A stretch of DNA of 64,000 nt. It comes from Actinocorallia populi (lineage in GTDB: Bacteria > Actinomycetota > Actinomycetes > Streptosporangiales > Streptosporangiaceae). Numbering within the stretch: position 1 is the first letter of the stretch; each line of letters starts with the position of its first letter. Under the pieces are notes generated by a model that saw only the letters and a program-made list of their open reading frames with translations, did no database searches and was not told the origin of the DNA. The position numbers and the translations under genes are program-made. Of this stretch, positions 16,056-26,418 are shown piece after piece. The stretch covers positions 186,001 through 250,000 of the forward strand of contig NZ_PVZV01000004.1 of the NCBI RefSeq assembly GCF_002995495.1. The letters are read 5' to 3'.

Positions 16056-16238
16056 GCGGTCATTCTCGCGTCGCGGGACCCGCCCGGACCACCCCGTTTC
16101 CCCGGAGGGCACGATCACGGCCCGCTGTCACCGTAGGGTCACTCCTGGTTGTCCTCCCGGTTGGGCGACGGCCTTCCCGGGGATGACCGGCACGCGGAAC
16201 GATCTTTGACGGCGGATGGCCGGGGGAGCGGGGGCGGG
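16056..16238. other. Divergent spacer, alkyltransferase-like / permease
   Basis: These 183 bases should hold both promoters. I see no convincing paired -35/-10 boxes or palindromes; the permease ATG follows a G-rich run that could act as its ribosome site. Confidence 0.35.
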
Positions 16239-17570
16239 ATGGAAGAGGCGATCGCGGAAGGGCGGATCCCGGTCGGAGGGCTCAAGCGGGTCATCGGACG
16301 CAGGGTGCTGCTGCTCTTCGTGATCGGGGACATCCTCGGCGCGGGCATCTACGCGCTGGTCGGGCAGGTCGCCGGGAAGGTCGGCGGGGCGATCTGGCTG
16401 CCGTTCCTCGTGGCGTTCGTGCTCGCCTCGCTGACCGCGACGGCGTACGCCGAACTGGTCGGCAAGTACCCCAGGGCCGCGGGGGCCGCGCTCTACACCA
16501 ACCGGGCGTTCGGCATCCCGTTCCTGACGTTCATGGTGGCGTTCGCGGTGATGATGAGCGGCATCACCTCGGCGAGCGCGGCGGCGCGGGCGTTCGGCGG
16601 GCGCTACCTGGCGGAGTTCGTCACGCTGCCGACGGTCGCGGGGGCGCTGATCTTCCTGGCGATCGTGACGCTGGTGAACTTCGCGGGCATCTCCGAGTCG
16701 GTCCGGGTGAACGTGGTGCTCACCGCGATCGAGGCCTTCGGGCTGCTGGTGATCGTCGCGATCGGGGCATGGGCGCTGCTGCAGGGCGACGGCGACCCCG
16801 GGCGCGCGCTGGAGTTCAGCAGCGCCGACGGCGCCTTCCTCGGCGTCCTGGGCGGCACGGCGCTCGCCTTCTACGCGCTGCTCGGCTTCGAGGACTCGGT
16901 GAACCTCGCCGAGGAGACCAAGGACCCGCAGCGCGACTTCCCGCGCGCGCTCTTCGGCGGCCTCGCCGTCACCGTGCTCGTCTACATGGCGGTGGCCTTC
17001 ACCGCCACGATGCTGGTCGACACCCGCACCCTCGAGGCCTCCACCGGACCGCTGCTGGAGGTGGTGGAGGTCGCGGGCCTGTCCTTCCCGCCGAAGCTGT
17101 TCGCGCTGATCGCGCTGCTGGCCGTGGGGAACACCGCCCTCATCAACATGATCATGGCTTCCCGGCTGGTGTACGGCATGGCGCAGGAGCGCATCGTCCC
17201 GGCCTTCTTCGGCATGGTGCACGCCCGCCGCGCCACCCCCTGGCCGGCGATCCTGTTCACCGTCGCCATCGCGGTGGTCCTCGTCGGCACGGGCGACATC
17301 GGCGGCCTCGCCGACACCACGGTCCTGCTGCTCCTGCTGGTGTTCGCGCTGGTGAACGTCTGCGTGATCGTCCTGCGCCGCGACCCGGTCGAGCACGCCC
17401 ACTTCCGCGCCCCCACCTGGATGCCGGCGCTGGGCGCGGTCGTCTGCCTGGTCCTGGCCTCCCCCCTGACCGGCCGCGAGGCCGAGGTCTACATCCGCGC
17501 CGCCGTGCTCCTGGCCATCGGCGCCGTCCTCTGGCTGGTCAACCACCTCTTCTCCCGCCGCGGGGTGTGA
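16239..17570 (+). CDS. APC family amino-acid/polyamine permease
   Basis: A 443-residue membrane transporter with about 12 predicted spans. The first span holds the substrate-site pattern VIGDILGAGIYALVG (APC GxGIF-like), and the span-6 region reads GTALAFYALLGFEDSVNLAEE, which is typical of amino-acid transporters of the APC superfamily. It stands alone between the alkyltransferase-like gene and a DUF1622 gene. The substrate cannot be read from sequence. Confidence 0.88.
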   Translation: MEEAIAEGRIPVGGLKRVIGRRVLLLFVIGDILGAGIYALVGQVAGKVGGAIWLPFLVAFVLASLTATAYAELVGKYPRAAGAALYTNRAFGIPFLTFMVAFAVMMSGITSASAAARAFGGRYLAEFVTLPTVAGALIFLAIVTLVNFAGISESVRVNVVLTAIEAFGLLVIVAIGAWALLQGDGDPGRALEFSSADGAFLGVLGGTALAFYALLGFEDSVNLAEETKDPQRDFPRALFGGLAVTVLVYMAVAFTATMLVDTRTLEASTGPLLEVVEVAGLSFPPKLFALIALLAVGNTALINMIMASRLVYGMAQERIVPAFFGMVHARRATPWPAILFTVAIAVVLVGTGDIGGLADTTVLLLLLVFALVNVCVIVLRRDPVEHAHFRAPTWMPALGAVVCLVLASPLTGREAEVYIRAAVLLAIGAVLWLVNHLFSRRGV

Positions 17571-17659
17571 GGCGCTCCTCGCCCTGAACGGGCATGAAAC
17601 GCCCCCGGGCCGGAAAGCGCACAGTTGATCGCTGAATCCGCTCTCCGAAAGGGGCCGCC

Positions 17660-18049
17660 GTGCGCTTCGAGGAACTGGTCGAGACCGCCGGCAAGGCCGT
17701 CGACCTGGCAGGGGTCCTGGTCATCGTGGTCGGCGGCGTGCTGGCCACGGTGCTGTTCGCCCGCCGCTCCCTGCGCCGCGAGGACTTCCCCGCCGCGTAC
17801 CGCTCCTACCGCCAGACCCTGGGCCGCGCCATCCTGCTGGGGCTGGAGTTCCTGGTCGCCGGGGACATCATCCGCACCGTCGCGGTCTCCCCGACCTTCA
17901 CCAGCGTCGGCGTCCTGGCCGCCATCGTCGCCGTCCGGACCTTCCTCAGCTTCTCCCTCAGCGTCGAACTGGAGGGCCGCTGGCCCTGGCAGCGCCGCGC
18001 CTTCACGCCGGCGGACGGCCCCTCCGGCGCGCAGGCCGAGGCGGGGTAG
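17660..18049 (+). CDS. DUF1622 family membrane protein
   Basis: A 129-residue protein with three predicted spans: VDLAGVLVIVVGGVLATVLF, then ILLGLEFLVAGDIIRTVAV, then VGVLAAIVAVRTFLSFSLS followed by VELEGRWPWQ. This arrangement and the GLEFLVAxDII motif are those of DUF1622, which has no known function. The GTG start is preceded by AAAGGGG at good spacing. It is 89 bases after the permease stop and may be transcribed separately. Confidence 0.85.
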   Translation: MRFEELVETAGKAVDLAGVLVIVVGGVLATVLFARRSLRREDFPAAYRSYRQTLGRAILLGLEFLVAGDIIRTVAVSPTFTSVGVLAAIVAVRTFLSFSLSVELEGRWPWQRRAFTPADGPSGAQAEAG

Positions 18050-18145
18050 CGGAGGACTTCCCGTTTCTTCCCGCAGCCGCCTCGACCATCGGTGACGTCC
18101 GCCTCCGCCCGTCAGCAGGTCCTGCGCGCCCGTTCCCGCGCTCCG

Positions 18146-18184
18146 GGAAAGTACTTGACACTGGGGAAAGTAGAAAGTACTTTC
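18146..18184 (+). promoter_or_regulatory. Promoter overlapped by repeated GGAAAGTAC operator motifs
   Basis: TTGACA (18155-18160), 17 bases, then TACTTT (18178-18183) form a good promoter for the downstream two-gene operon. GAAAGT occurs at 18147, 18166, 18173 and 18192, that is, two pairs each 19 bases apart and offset by 26. GAAAGTACTTTC (18173-18184) is a perfect 12-bp palindrome that covers the -10 box, and the copy at 18147 matches it at 10 of 12 positions. This is the layout expected for repression by the winged-helix protein encoded in the operon. Confidence 0.7.
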
Positions 18185-18215
18185 CTCTATGGAAAGTGAT
18201 TGTGGAGGGAAGACG

Positions 18216-18671
18216 ATGACCGAGTACGACCCGGCCGAGGCGCTGGCGGAGATCGAGCGGACGCAGCAGAAGGCCTACGCGGAGCAGAAGCTGCCGCTCT
18301 GGTACGCGCCCGGGTTCGCGGGCCTGATGACCTTCGGGCAGATCGGACTGGACGCCGAGAGCCCTCTGGTGAACGGGCTGAGCGCGCTGGTGGCCGCCGC
18401 CGGTTTCGGCGCTCTGGTGGCGCTGCTGACCCGGCAGAGCCGGGTGCGGTGGACGCCGAACGCCTGGAGCCCTCCCGCGATGCTCGTCTTCCTGGGATGG
18501 GCGCTGCTCGGAGTGGCCGCGGGGTTCGGCGTCCACGCGATGGCGAGCGGTCTGGACGAGCCGTGGCGGAAGGTGCTCGCGGGCGGCGTCGCCATGGTCC
18601 TGCTGGGCGTCACGACACGCCCGATGGAGCGCCTCGTCCTGCACTACAGCAAGGGCAGGGTGGCGAAGTGA
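18216..18671 (+). CDS. Membrane protein of unknown function, operon with winged-helix regulator
   Basis: A 151-residue protein with an N-terminal helical, charged segment (about 1-30) and four predicted spans, including ALVAAAGFGALVALLT and MLVFLGWALLGVAAGFGVHA. I do not recognise the family. ATG 18216 has GGAGGG six bases upstream; an ATG at 18189 is in frame but lies almost on the predicted transcription start. The stop overlaps the next start as GTGA, so it is coupled to the regulator gene. Such pairs are common in actinobacteria and their role is not known to me. Confidence 0.75.
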   Translation: MTEYDPAEALAEIERTQQKAYAEQKLPLWYAPGFAGLMTFGQIGLDAESPLVNGLSALVAAAGFGALVALLTRQSRVRWTPNAWSPPAMLVFLGWALLGVAAGFGVHAMASGLDEPWRKVLAGGVAMVLLGVTTRPMERLVLHYSKGRVAK

Positions 18672-18955
18672 ACCTCGATCCGCTGATCCACGCACCGGCC
18701 CGTCTGCAGATCATGTCCCTGCTGGCCACCGCGGTCGAGGCGGAGTTCTCCTTCGTCCGCGACAGCCTGGAGATCAGCGACTCGGCCCTGTCCAAGCACG
18801 CCTCGGCCCTGGAGGCGGCGGGCTACGTCGAGATCCGCAAGGGCCACGTCGGCAAGCGCCCCCGCACCTGGCTGAAGCTCACCGACCCCGGCCGCAAGGC
18901 CTTCAAGGACTACGTCGAGACCCTCCAGCGGATCGTCCGCCAACCCCTCACCTGA
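18668..18955 (+). CDS. Winged-helix transcriptional regulator
   Basis: A 95-residue single-domain regulator of the MarR/ArsR-like HTH_34 type. The recognition region is DSLEISDSALSKHASALEAA, followed by GYVEIRKGHVGKRPRTWLKL, which forms the wing, and LTDPGRKAF. It is likely to dimerise and bind the GAAAGTACTTTC palindrome at the operon promoter. Translation is coupled to the preceding membrane-protein gene by GTGA. A strong hairpin follows 41 bases after the stop. Confidence 0.85.
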   Translation: MNLDPLIHAPARLQIMSLLATAVEAEFSFVRDSLEISDSALSKHASALEAAGYVEIRKGHVGKRPRTWLKLTDPGRKAFKDYVETLQRIVRQPLT

Positions 18956-18996
18956 GCCCCGGCCCGGCGGGCGCCGTACGGGCGAGGGAAAAGGAC

Positions 18997-19026
18997 AGGC
19001 CCCGGACCGGGTGCGGTCCGGGGCCT
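18997..19026. terminator. Bidirectional hairpin terminator
   Basis: A perfect 12-bp stem (AGGCCCCGGACC and its complement) with a six-base loop lies between the convergent regulator and moeZ genes. Confidence 0.7.
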
Positions 19027-19046
19027 GGGAGCCGTGTCGCCGACCG

Positions 19047-20228
19047 TCAGTAGGTGGGCTGGCTGGGGTCGATCTGGCGGATCCAGGCGAGGATGCCGCC
19101 GCCGACGTGGACGGCGTCGGTGAAGCCGGCGTTCTTCACCACGGCCAGGGCCTCGGCGGAGCGGACGCCGGACTTGCAGTGCAGGACGATCCTCTTGTCC
19201 TGGGGGAGCCCGGCCAGGGCGTTGCCGTTGAGGAACTCGCCCTTGGGGATCAGCGTGGCGCCCGGGATGGAGACGATCTCGTACTCGTTGGGCTCGCGGA
19301 CGTCGATGAGGAAGATGTCCTCGCCCTTGTCCTGCATGTCCTTGAGCTCGGTGACCGTGATGGTGGAGTCCTGGGCGGCCTCGGAGGCCTCCGCGGAGAC
19401 CGCGCCGCAGAAGGCCTCGTAGTCCTCCATCAGCTCGGTGATCGTCGGGTTCTTGCCGCACAGCGGGCACTCGGGGTCCTTGCGGACCTTGACCTGGCGG
19501 TAGGTCATCTCGAGTGCGTCGTAGATCATCAGCCGGCCGACCAGCGGCTCGCCGATGCCCGCGAGGAGCTTGATGGCCTCGTTCACCTGGATGGAGCCGA
19601 TGGACGCGCACAGCACGCCCAGGACGCCGCCCTCGGCGCAGGACGGGACCATGCCGGGGGGCGGGGGCTCGGGGTAGAGGCAGCGGTAGCAGGGGCCGTG
19701 CTCGGCCCAGAACACGCTGGCCTGGCCGTCGAAGCGGTAGATCGAGCCCCACACGTACGGCTTGCCCAGCAGCACGGCCGCGTCGTTGACCATGTAGCGG
19801 GTCGCGAAGTTGTCGGTGCCGTCGACGATCAGGTCGTACTGGGAGAAGATGTCCAGCACGTTGTCGCGGTCCAGCGCGACGTTGTGCACCTTGACGTCGA
19901 CCAGCGGGTTGACCTCGCGGACCGTCGCCGCCGCGGACTCGGCCTTGGGCAGGCCCAGCGAGGACTGGCGGTGGATGATCTGGCGCTGCAGGTTGGACTC
20001 GTCGACCACGTCGAAGTCGATGATGCCCAGGGTGCCGACACCGGCCGCGGCCAGGTACAGCAGGGCGGGGGAGCCGAGGCCGCCCGCGCCGACGCAGAGC
20101 ACCTTGGCGTTCTTCAGTCGCTTCTGCCCGGCCATCCCGACGTCGGGGATGATGAGGTGCCGCGAGTAGCGGTTGACCTCTTCGCGGGTCAGCTCGGCCG
20201 CAGGCTCTACCAGCGGTGGCAGTGACAC
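19047..20228 (-). CDS. moeZ: Adenylyltransferase/sulfurtransferase MoeZ
   Basis: A 393-residue two-domain enzyme. Residues 1-270 are a ThiF/MoeB-type E1 domain that adenylates the C-terminus of small sulfur-carrier proteins: ATP site GAGGLGSPALLYLAAAGVG, DFDVVDESNLQRQ and two zinc CxxC pairs (CYRC, CPLC). Residues about 290-393 are a rhodanese domain with the persulfide Cys in HCKSGVRS. It supplies sulfur for molybdopterin, thiocarboxylated carriers and related pathways. The GTG start has AGGAG seven bases upstream. It corresponds to M. tuberculosis Rv3206c. The moaE gene at 51.3 kb is a possible partner pathway. Confidence 0.93.
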   Translation of the reverse strand: MSLPPLVEPAAELTREEVNRYSRHLIIPDVGMAGQKRLKNAKVLCVGAGGLGSPALLYLAAAGVGTLGIIDFDVVDESNLQRQIIHRQSSLGLPKAESAAATVREVNPLVDVKVHNVALDRDNVLDIFSQYDLIVDGTDNFATRYMVNDAAVLLGKPYVWGSIYRFDGQASVFWAEHGPCYRCLYPEPPPPGMVPSCAEGGVLGVLCASIGSIQVNEAIKLLAGIGEPLVGRLMIYDALEMTYRQVKVRKDPECPLCGKNPTITELMEDYEAFCGAVSAEASEAAQDSTITVTELKDMQDKGEDIFLIDVREPNEYEIVSIPGATLIPKGEFLNGNALAGLPQDKRIVLHCKSGVRSAEALAVVKNAGFTDAVHVGGGILAWIRQIDPSQPTY

Positions 20229-20317
20229 GGTTCACTCCTGGTGATGGGGCGCTTTTCGTCCAGGCACAACCATCGCACCGGCCCGGACATTCCCTCAATG
20301 TACCGGTGGCCCGGGGG

Positions 20318-20336
20318 CCGCCCTCGCGGAGGGCGG
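20318..20336 (-). terminator. Hairpin after the ROK kinase gene
   Basis: A perfect 8-bp stem, CCGCCCTC and its complement, with a three-base loop starts five bases after the ROK stop codon. Confidence 0.5.
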
Positions 20337-20341
20337 AGCCC

Positions 20342-21247
20342 TCAGGCCTCGCGGCCGAGCAGGGCGGCGCCCAGCAGCCCGGCGCGGTCGCCGAGCGCGG
20401 CCCGCACGATGCGCACCGGGCGGTGGTAGGTGGCGCGTTCGGCGACGGCGGCGCGCAGCGGGCCCAGCAGGGTCTCGCCGCTCTGGGCCAGGCCGCCGCC
20501 GATGACGATCTGGGTGGGCGCGCAGATCGTCATGTACGTCAGCAGCGCGGTGGTCAGGGCGTCGACCGTCTCCTGCCAGATCTCCAGGGCGGCGGGCTCG
20601 CCGGCCTCCACCCGCTTGGCGACCTCCTGGGCGCTGGCCTGCTCGCCGGTCCGCTCGGAGTAGCGGCGCCCGACGGCGGAGGCGGAGGCGACGGTCTCCA
20701 GGCAGCCGCGGGAGCCGCAGCCGCACGGGTGCCCGCCGGGCACGAGCGGCATGTGGCCGATCTCGCCGCCGTACCCGCCGCCGCTGAACGGCCGCCCGTC
20801 CATGATCATGGCGCCGGCGATACCGGTGCCCAGCGCGAGGAAGAGCAGGTCGCGCTCGCCGCGCCCGGCGCCCAGCACCGACTCGGCGAGGCCGCCGGCC
20901 CGCACGTCGTGGCCGATCGCCACGGGCAGCTCGGTGTGCTGGGCGAGGTGGCGGCGCAGCGGGAAGTCGCGCCAGCCGATGTTGGCCGAGGAGCGCACCA
21001 CGCCGGTGCCCTCGTCGATGATCCCGGGGATGACGACGCCCGCCCCGGAGGGCCGCAGGCCGCGTTCGCGGGCGCCCTCGACGAGCTGCCGGACCACGCC
21101 GACGAGCCGTTCGGTCACCGCGGCGGGACCGTCCTCCCGGCCGGTGTCGTAGAGCCGCTCGGTGATGACCTGGGCGCTCTCGCCGACCAGCCCGGCCTTC
21201 ATCCGGGTACCGCCCACGTCGAGCGCGACCACGCAGGACCCGGCCAT
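20342..21247 (-). CDS. ROK family sugar kinase (glucokinase-like)
   Basis: A 301-residue ROK-family protein without a DNA-binding domain, so a sugar kinase, not a repressor. Seen: the phosphate loop DVGGTRMKAG (residues 10-19), catalytic Asp in GHDVRAGG, the sugar site GGYGGEIGHMPL, and the zinc motif CGCGSRGCLE. The likely reaction is ATP-dependent phosphorylation of glucose or another hexose. It is divergent from the Ser/Thr kinase gene across 139 bases. Confidence 0.88.
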   Translation of the reverse strand: MAGSCVVALDVGGTRMKAGLVGESAQVITERLYDTGREDGPAAVTERLVGVVRQLVEGARERGLRPSGAGVVIPGIIDEGTGVVRSSANIGWRDFPLRRHLAQHTELPVAIGHDVRAGGLAESVLGAGRGERDLLFLALGTGIAGAMIMDGRPFSGGGYGGEIGHMPLVPGGHPCGCGSRGCLETVASASAVGRRYSERTGEQASAQEVAKRVEAGEPAALEIWQETVDALTTALLTYMTICAPTQIVIGGGLAQSGETLLGPLRAAVAERATYHRPVRIVRAALGDRAGLLGAALLGREA

Positions 21248-21386
21248 GGAGGTTCCCCCTTGCAGGAATGAGGTGATGAGGCGCCTGTCCTGCGAATGAT
21301 GCCTTGTCCGGTCAGACGGACGGTAATCGAGACCATGAAAGTCCTCGAAAGTGGGATTATGCGGGCAACACGGGAGGAGAGCAGGA

Positions 21387-23114
<1,728 letters not shown>

Positions 23115-23241
23115 CCTGACGGAACACGACCGTCACCGCGGTGGTGACACAGCGAAGTACGTGATGCCACCGCGTAGACGCACCAGTGCTTTCTCGTCTC
23201 AATGGACGGAGGAGCGCTGATCTTCCAGAAGAATCTCTAGG

Positions 23242-26200
23242 GTGGTCAGTGCTCCCTATCGTCTCGTGCGCCGCAGTGGCGCGGTGGGCGTCGTGGAGCC
23301 TCCGTCTCTGGACGAGCGCCAGCGGCGCGCGGTGGAGCACGAGGGCGGGCCGCTGCTCGTGCTCGCGGGGCCGGGGACGGGCAAGACGACGACGATCGTC
23401 GAGGCGGTCGTCGACAGAATCGCCCGGCGGGGGACGGACCCCGAGCGCATCCTGGTGCTGACGTTCAGCCGCAAGGCGTCCGAGGAGCTGCGTCACCGCA
23501 TCACCGGACGTCTGGGAGTGACGACGAAGACGCCGCTGGCGATGACGTTCCACTCGTACGCGTGGGCGCTGTTGCGGCGCCATGCCGTGCTGGAGGAGAT
23601 GGAGCCGCCTCGGCTGCTGACGGGGCCCGAGCAACTGCTGGAAGTACGGCGGCTGCTCGCCGGTGAGGCCCGCGACGGCGCGGCCTACTGGCCCGAGCGG
23701 TTGCGTCCGGCGCTGGACACCAAGGGGTTCGCCGAGGAGCTCCGCGACTTCACCCAGCGCGCGGCCGAGCGCGGGATCGACGCGCAACGGCTTTACGAGC
23801 TGGGACGCCTCAACGGACGTGACGACTGGGTGGCCGTCGCGCACTTCATGCACCGCTACGAACAGCGGTTCGACCTCGATCCGGTGCCCTCCTATGACTA
23901 CGCGGAAATCATCCGCGAGGCGGCGGGGCTCCTCGCCCACGACGAAGAGGTGGGCAACAGGGAACGCAGCGCCTACGACGTGGTCTTCGTCGACGAGTAC
24001 CAGGACACCGATCCCGCACAGGAGAATCTGCTGCGGCAGCTTGCGGGAGGCGGGCGCGATCTCGTCGTGGTGGGCGACCCCGACCAGTCCATCTACGGCT
24101 TCCGGGGCGCTGACGTACGGGCGATCATGGAGTTCCCCACGCGTTTCCCGCGTCTGGACGGAACTCCGGCGCCGATCGTCTCCCTCCAGGTGTGCCGCCG
24201 GATGAACCCGGCGCTGCTGGAGGCCTCCCGGCGCGTCGCGCGGCGCCTTCCCGGCCCGGCCGAGCACCGCGTGCTCGCCACTCCCGACGAGAGCCCGAGC
24301 GAAGCGCCGGAAGAGGAGACCGACAAGTCCTCGCCCGAGGTGCGTGTCGTCGTCGCGGACACCGCGAGCCAGGAGGCCGCGCTCGTCGCCGACGAACTCC
24401 GCCGCGCGCATCTTCTGGAGGGCGTGCCGTGGTCGCGCTGCGCGGTGCTGATCCGCGCCATCGGCCAGGTCCCGGCCCTGCGGCGCGCACTCACGCAGGC
24501 CGGTGTGCCCGTCACAGTCTTCGGCGAGGACGTGCCGTTGTACGCCGAACCCGCCGTACGGCCGCTGATGATGGTGCTCCTGGCCGCGCTCAAGCCCGAT
24601 TACCTCGACGAGGTCGTCGCGGAAGAGCTTCTGACGGGCCCGCTCGGCGGCGCGGACGCGCTCGGCATGCGCCGCCTCCGCCGTGCGCTGCGCGACCTGG
24701 AGGAGATGGCGCAGGGCGCGCGCACCGGCAACGAGGTGCTCGTGGCGGCGCTCAACGACTCCCGCGAGCTGCTGTTCGTCCACGAGAAGGTGAAGGCCCC
24801 CGCCGAGCGGATCGCCGCGCTCATCCGGACGGCCAGGGAGACCGAGGGGACGGCCGAGGACGTCCTGTGGGCGGTGTGGGAGCAGTCCGGCCTGGCCGAC
24901 CGCTGGCTGGCCGACAGCCGGCGCGGCGGTGCGCGCGGTGCCGCCGCCGACCGCGACCTGGACGCCGTCGTCTCGTTGTTCGACCGCGCCGCCCGCTTCG
25001 TGGACCGGCTCCCCAAGGCGGGCGCCGTCCTGTTCGCCGAGGACCTCGCCGCCCAGGAGATCGCCGGGGACTCCCTGGCCGAGCGCGCCCCCGAGGGCGA
25101 GACCGTCCGGCTCCTGACCGCCCACCGCGCCAAGGGCCTGGAATGGGACGTGGTGGTCGTGACGGGCGTCCAGGAGGGGTTGTGGCCCGACCTGCGGATG
25201 CGCGGCACCCTGCTGGGCGTCGACGAGCTCCTGGAGGGCTCCGACATCCTCGATCCCGTCTCGGGCGCGACCATCGCGGCCAGGATGATGGCCGAGGAGC
25301 GCCGCCTCTTCTACGTCGCGGTGACGCGCGCCCGCAGGAGGCTGGTCGTCACGGCCGTCGGGGGAGAGGACACCGAGGACCGCCCGTCCCGCTTCCTCAA
25401 CGAACTCCTGCCGGGCGCGCTCGAGGAAGCGCAACTGGACGAGAAGAAGCGCTGGTTGTCCATGCCCGCGCTGGTGGCCGACCTGCGCTCGTCCATCGCC
25501 GACCCCGGCCGTCCCGAGGCGCTGCGCCGCGCGGCCGCCGGGCACCTGGCGCGTCTGGCGCGTGCCGGGGTGCGCGGCGCGCGTCCGGAGAACTGGTACG
25601 CCATCACCGCGCTGTCCACCGAGAAGGCGCCCTTCTCCGAGGACGAGCAGGTCGTCATCTCCCCGTCCCAGGTCGAGACGTTCACCACCTGCGGGCTGCG
25701 CTGGCTGCTCACCTCCGCCGTCGGCGCGCGGGAGGGGGGCCCCGGCGAGTACAGCGTGATGGGCAAGGTGATCCACGCCGTCGCGGAGCTCGCGGGCTCC
25801 GTGCCGGAGGTCACCGAGACGCACCTGGCCGGCCGCCTGGACGAGATCTGGTCGGAGCTCGACTTCCGCAGCGCCTGGTACAGCGAGAAGCAGCGCGCGC
25901 AGGCCGCCCAGATGGTCGACAAGTTCCTCGGCTGGCACCGGGAGAACCCCAACGAGATCGTCGCGTTGGAGGAGTCGTTCAAGGTGGACCTGGGCCGGGT
26001 CGTCATCCGCGGCCGGATCGACCGTGCGGAGCGCGACGCGCACGGGCGCGGCGTCATCATCGACATCAAGACCGGCGGCGCGCCGGTCCCGTCCGACCAG
26101 CTGGCGCGCAATCCCCAGCTCGGCGTCTACCAGTACGCGGTGATGCTCGGCGCGTTCGCCCGGCACGGACTGCTGGAACCGGGCGGAGCCAAGCTCGTGC

Positions 26201-26418
26201 AGGTCGGCAAGGCCGCCTTCGCGCGCAAGGCCCGCGAGCAGGCGCAGGGACCGCCCTCGGAGGACACCGACCCGATGTGGCCCAAGAAGCTCGTGGAGAT
26301 CGTGGCCGAGGGCATGGCCTCCCCGGTGTTCGAGGCCAAGGCCGGGGACGACTGTCGTACGTGCCCGGTACAGTCCAGCTGCCCGGTGCACGAGAACGGC
26401 GGTGAGGTGGGCCGGTGA
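23242..26418 (+). CDS. adnA: Helicase-nuclease subunit AdnA
   Basis: A 1058-residue subunit of the AdnAB double-strand-break resection machine. The UvrD-like motor has GPGTGKTT (Lys48), VDEYQDTDPAQ, VGDPDQSIYGFRG and VAVTRARRRL. The C-terminal RecB-type nuclease has IDIKTG (Asp941) and an Fe-S cysteine set: Cys817, then Cys1038, Cys1041, Cys1047. The adjoining adnB starts inside its stop (GTGA), as expected for a stoichiometric heterodimer. Length and order match mycobacterial Rv3202c-Rv3201c. GTG 23242 is chosen because the reading frame begins there and the protein starts shortly before the Q-motif-like DERQRRAV. Confidence 0.95.
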   Translation: MVSAPYRLVRRSGAVGVVEPPSLDERQRRAVEHEGGPLLVLAGPGTGKTTTIVEAVVDRIARRGTDPERILVLTFSRKASEELRHRITGRLGVTTKTPLAMTFHSYAWALLRRHAVLEEMEPPRLLTGPEQLLEVRRLLAGEARDGAAYWPERLRPALDTKGFAEELRDFTQRAAERGIDAQRLYELGRLNGRDDWVAVAHFMHRYEQRFDLDPVPSYDYAEIIREAAGLLAHDEEVGNRERSAYDVVFVDEYQDTDPAQENLLRQLAGGGRDLVVVGDPDQSIYGFRGADVRAIMEFPTRFPRLDGTPAPIVSLQVCRRMNPALLEASRRVARRLPGPAEHRVLATPDESPSEAPEEETDKSSPEVRVVVADTASQEAALVADELRRAHLLEGVPWSRCAVLIRAIGQVPALRRALTQAGVPVTVFGEDVPLYAEPAVRPLMMVLLAALKPDYLDEVVAEELLTGPLGGADALGMRRLRRALRDLEEMAQGARTGNEVLVAALNDSRELLFVHEKVKAPAERIAALIRTARETEGTAEDVLWAVWEQSGLADRWLADSRRGGARGAAADRDLDAVVSLFDRAARFVDRLPKAGAVLFAEDLAAQEIAGDSLAERAPEGETVRLLTAHRAKGLEWDVVVVTGVQEGLWPDLRMRGTLLGVDELLEGSDILDPVSGATIAARMMAEERRLFYVAVTRARRRLVVTAVGGEDTEDRPSRFLNELLPGALEEAQLDEKKRWLSMPALVADLRSSIADPGRPEALRRAAAGHLARLARAGVRGARPENWYAITALSTEKAPFSEDEQVVISPSQVETFTTCGLRWLLTSAVGAREGGPGEYSVMGKVIHAVAELAGSVPEVTETHLAGRLDEIWSELDFRSAWYSEKQRAQAAQMVDKFLGWHRENPNEIVALEESFKVDLGRVVIRGRIDRAERDAHGRGVIIDIKTGGAPVPSDQLARNPQLGVYQYAVMLGAFARHGLLEPGGAKLVQVGKAAFARKAREQAQGPPSEDTDPMWPKKLVEIVAEGMASPVFEAKAGDDCRTCPVQSSCPVHENGGEVGR

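Noticed and set aside
20342-21247. ROK transcriptional repressor
   Set aside because: There is no N-terminal helix-turn-helix; the 301-residue length and zinc motif fit a sugar kinase.
23134-23143. CACCGCGGTG palindrome upstream of adnA as an operator
   Set aside because: Short G+C-only palindromes are expected by chance in this genome and there is no further support.
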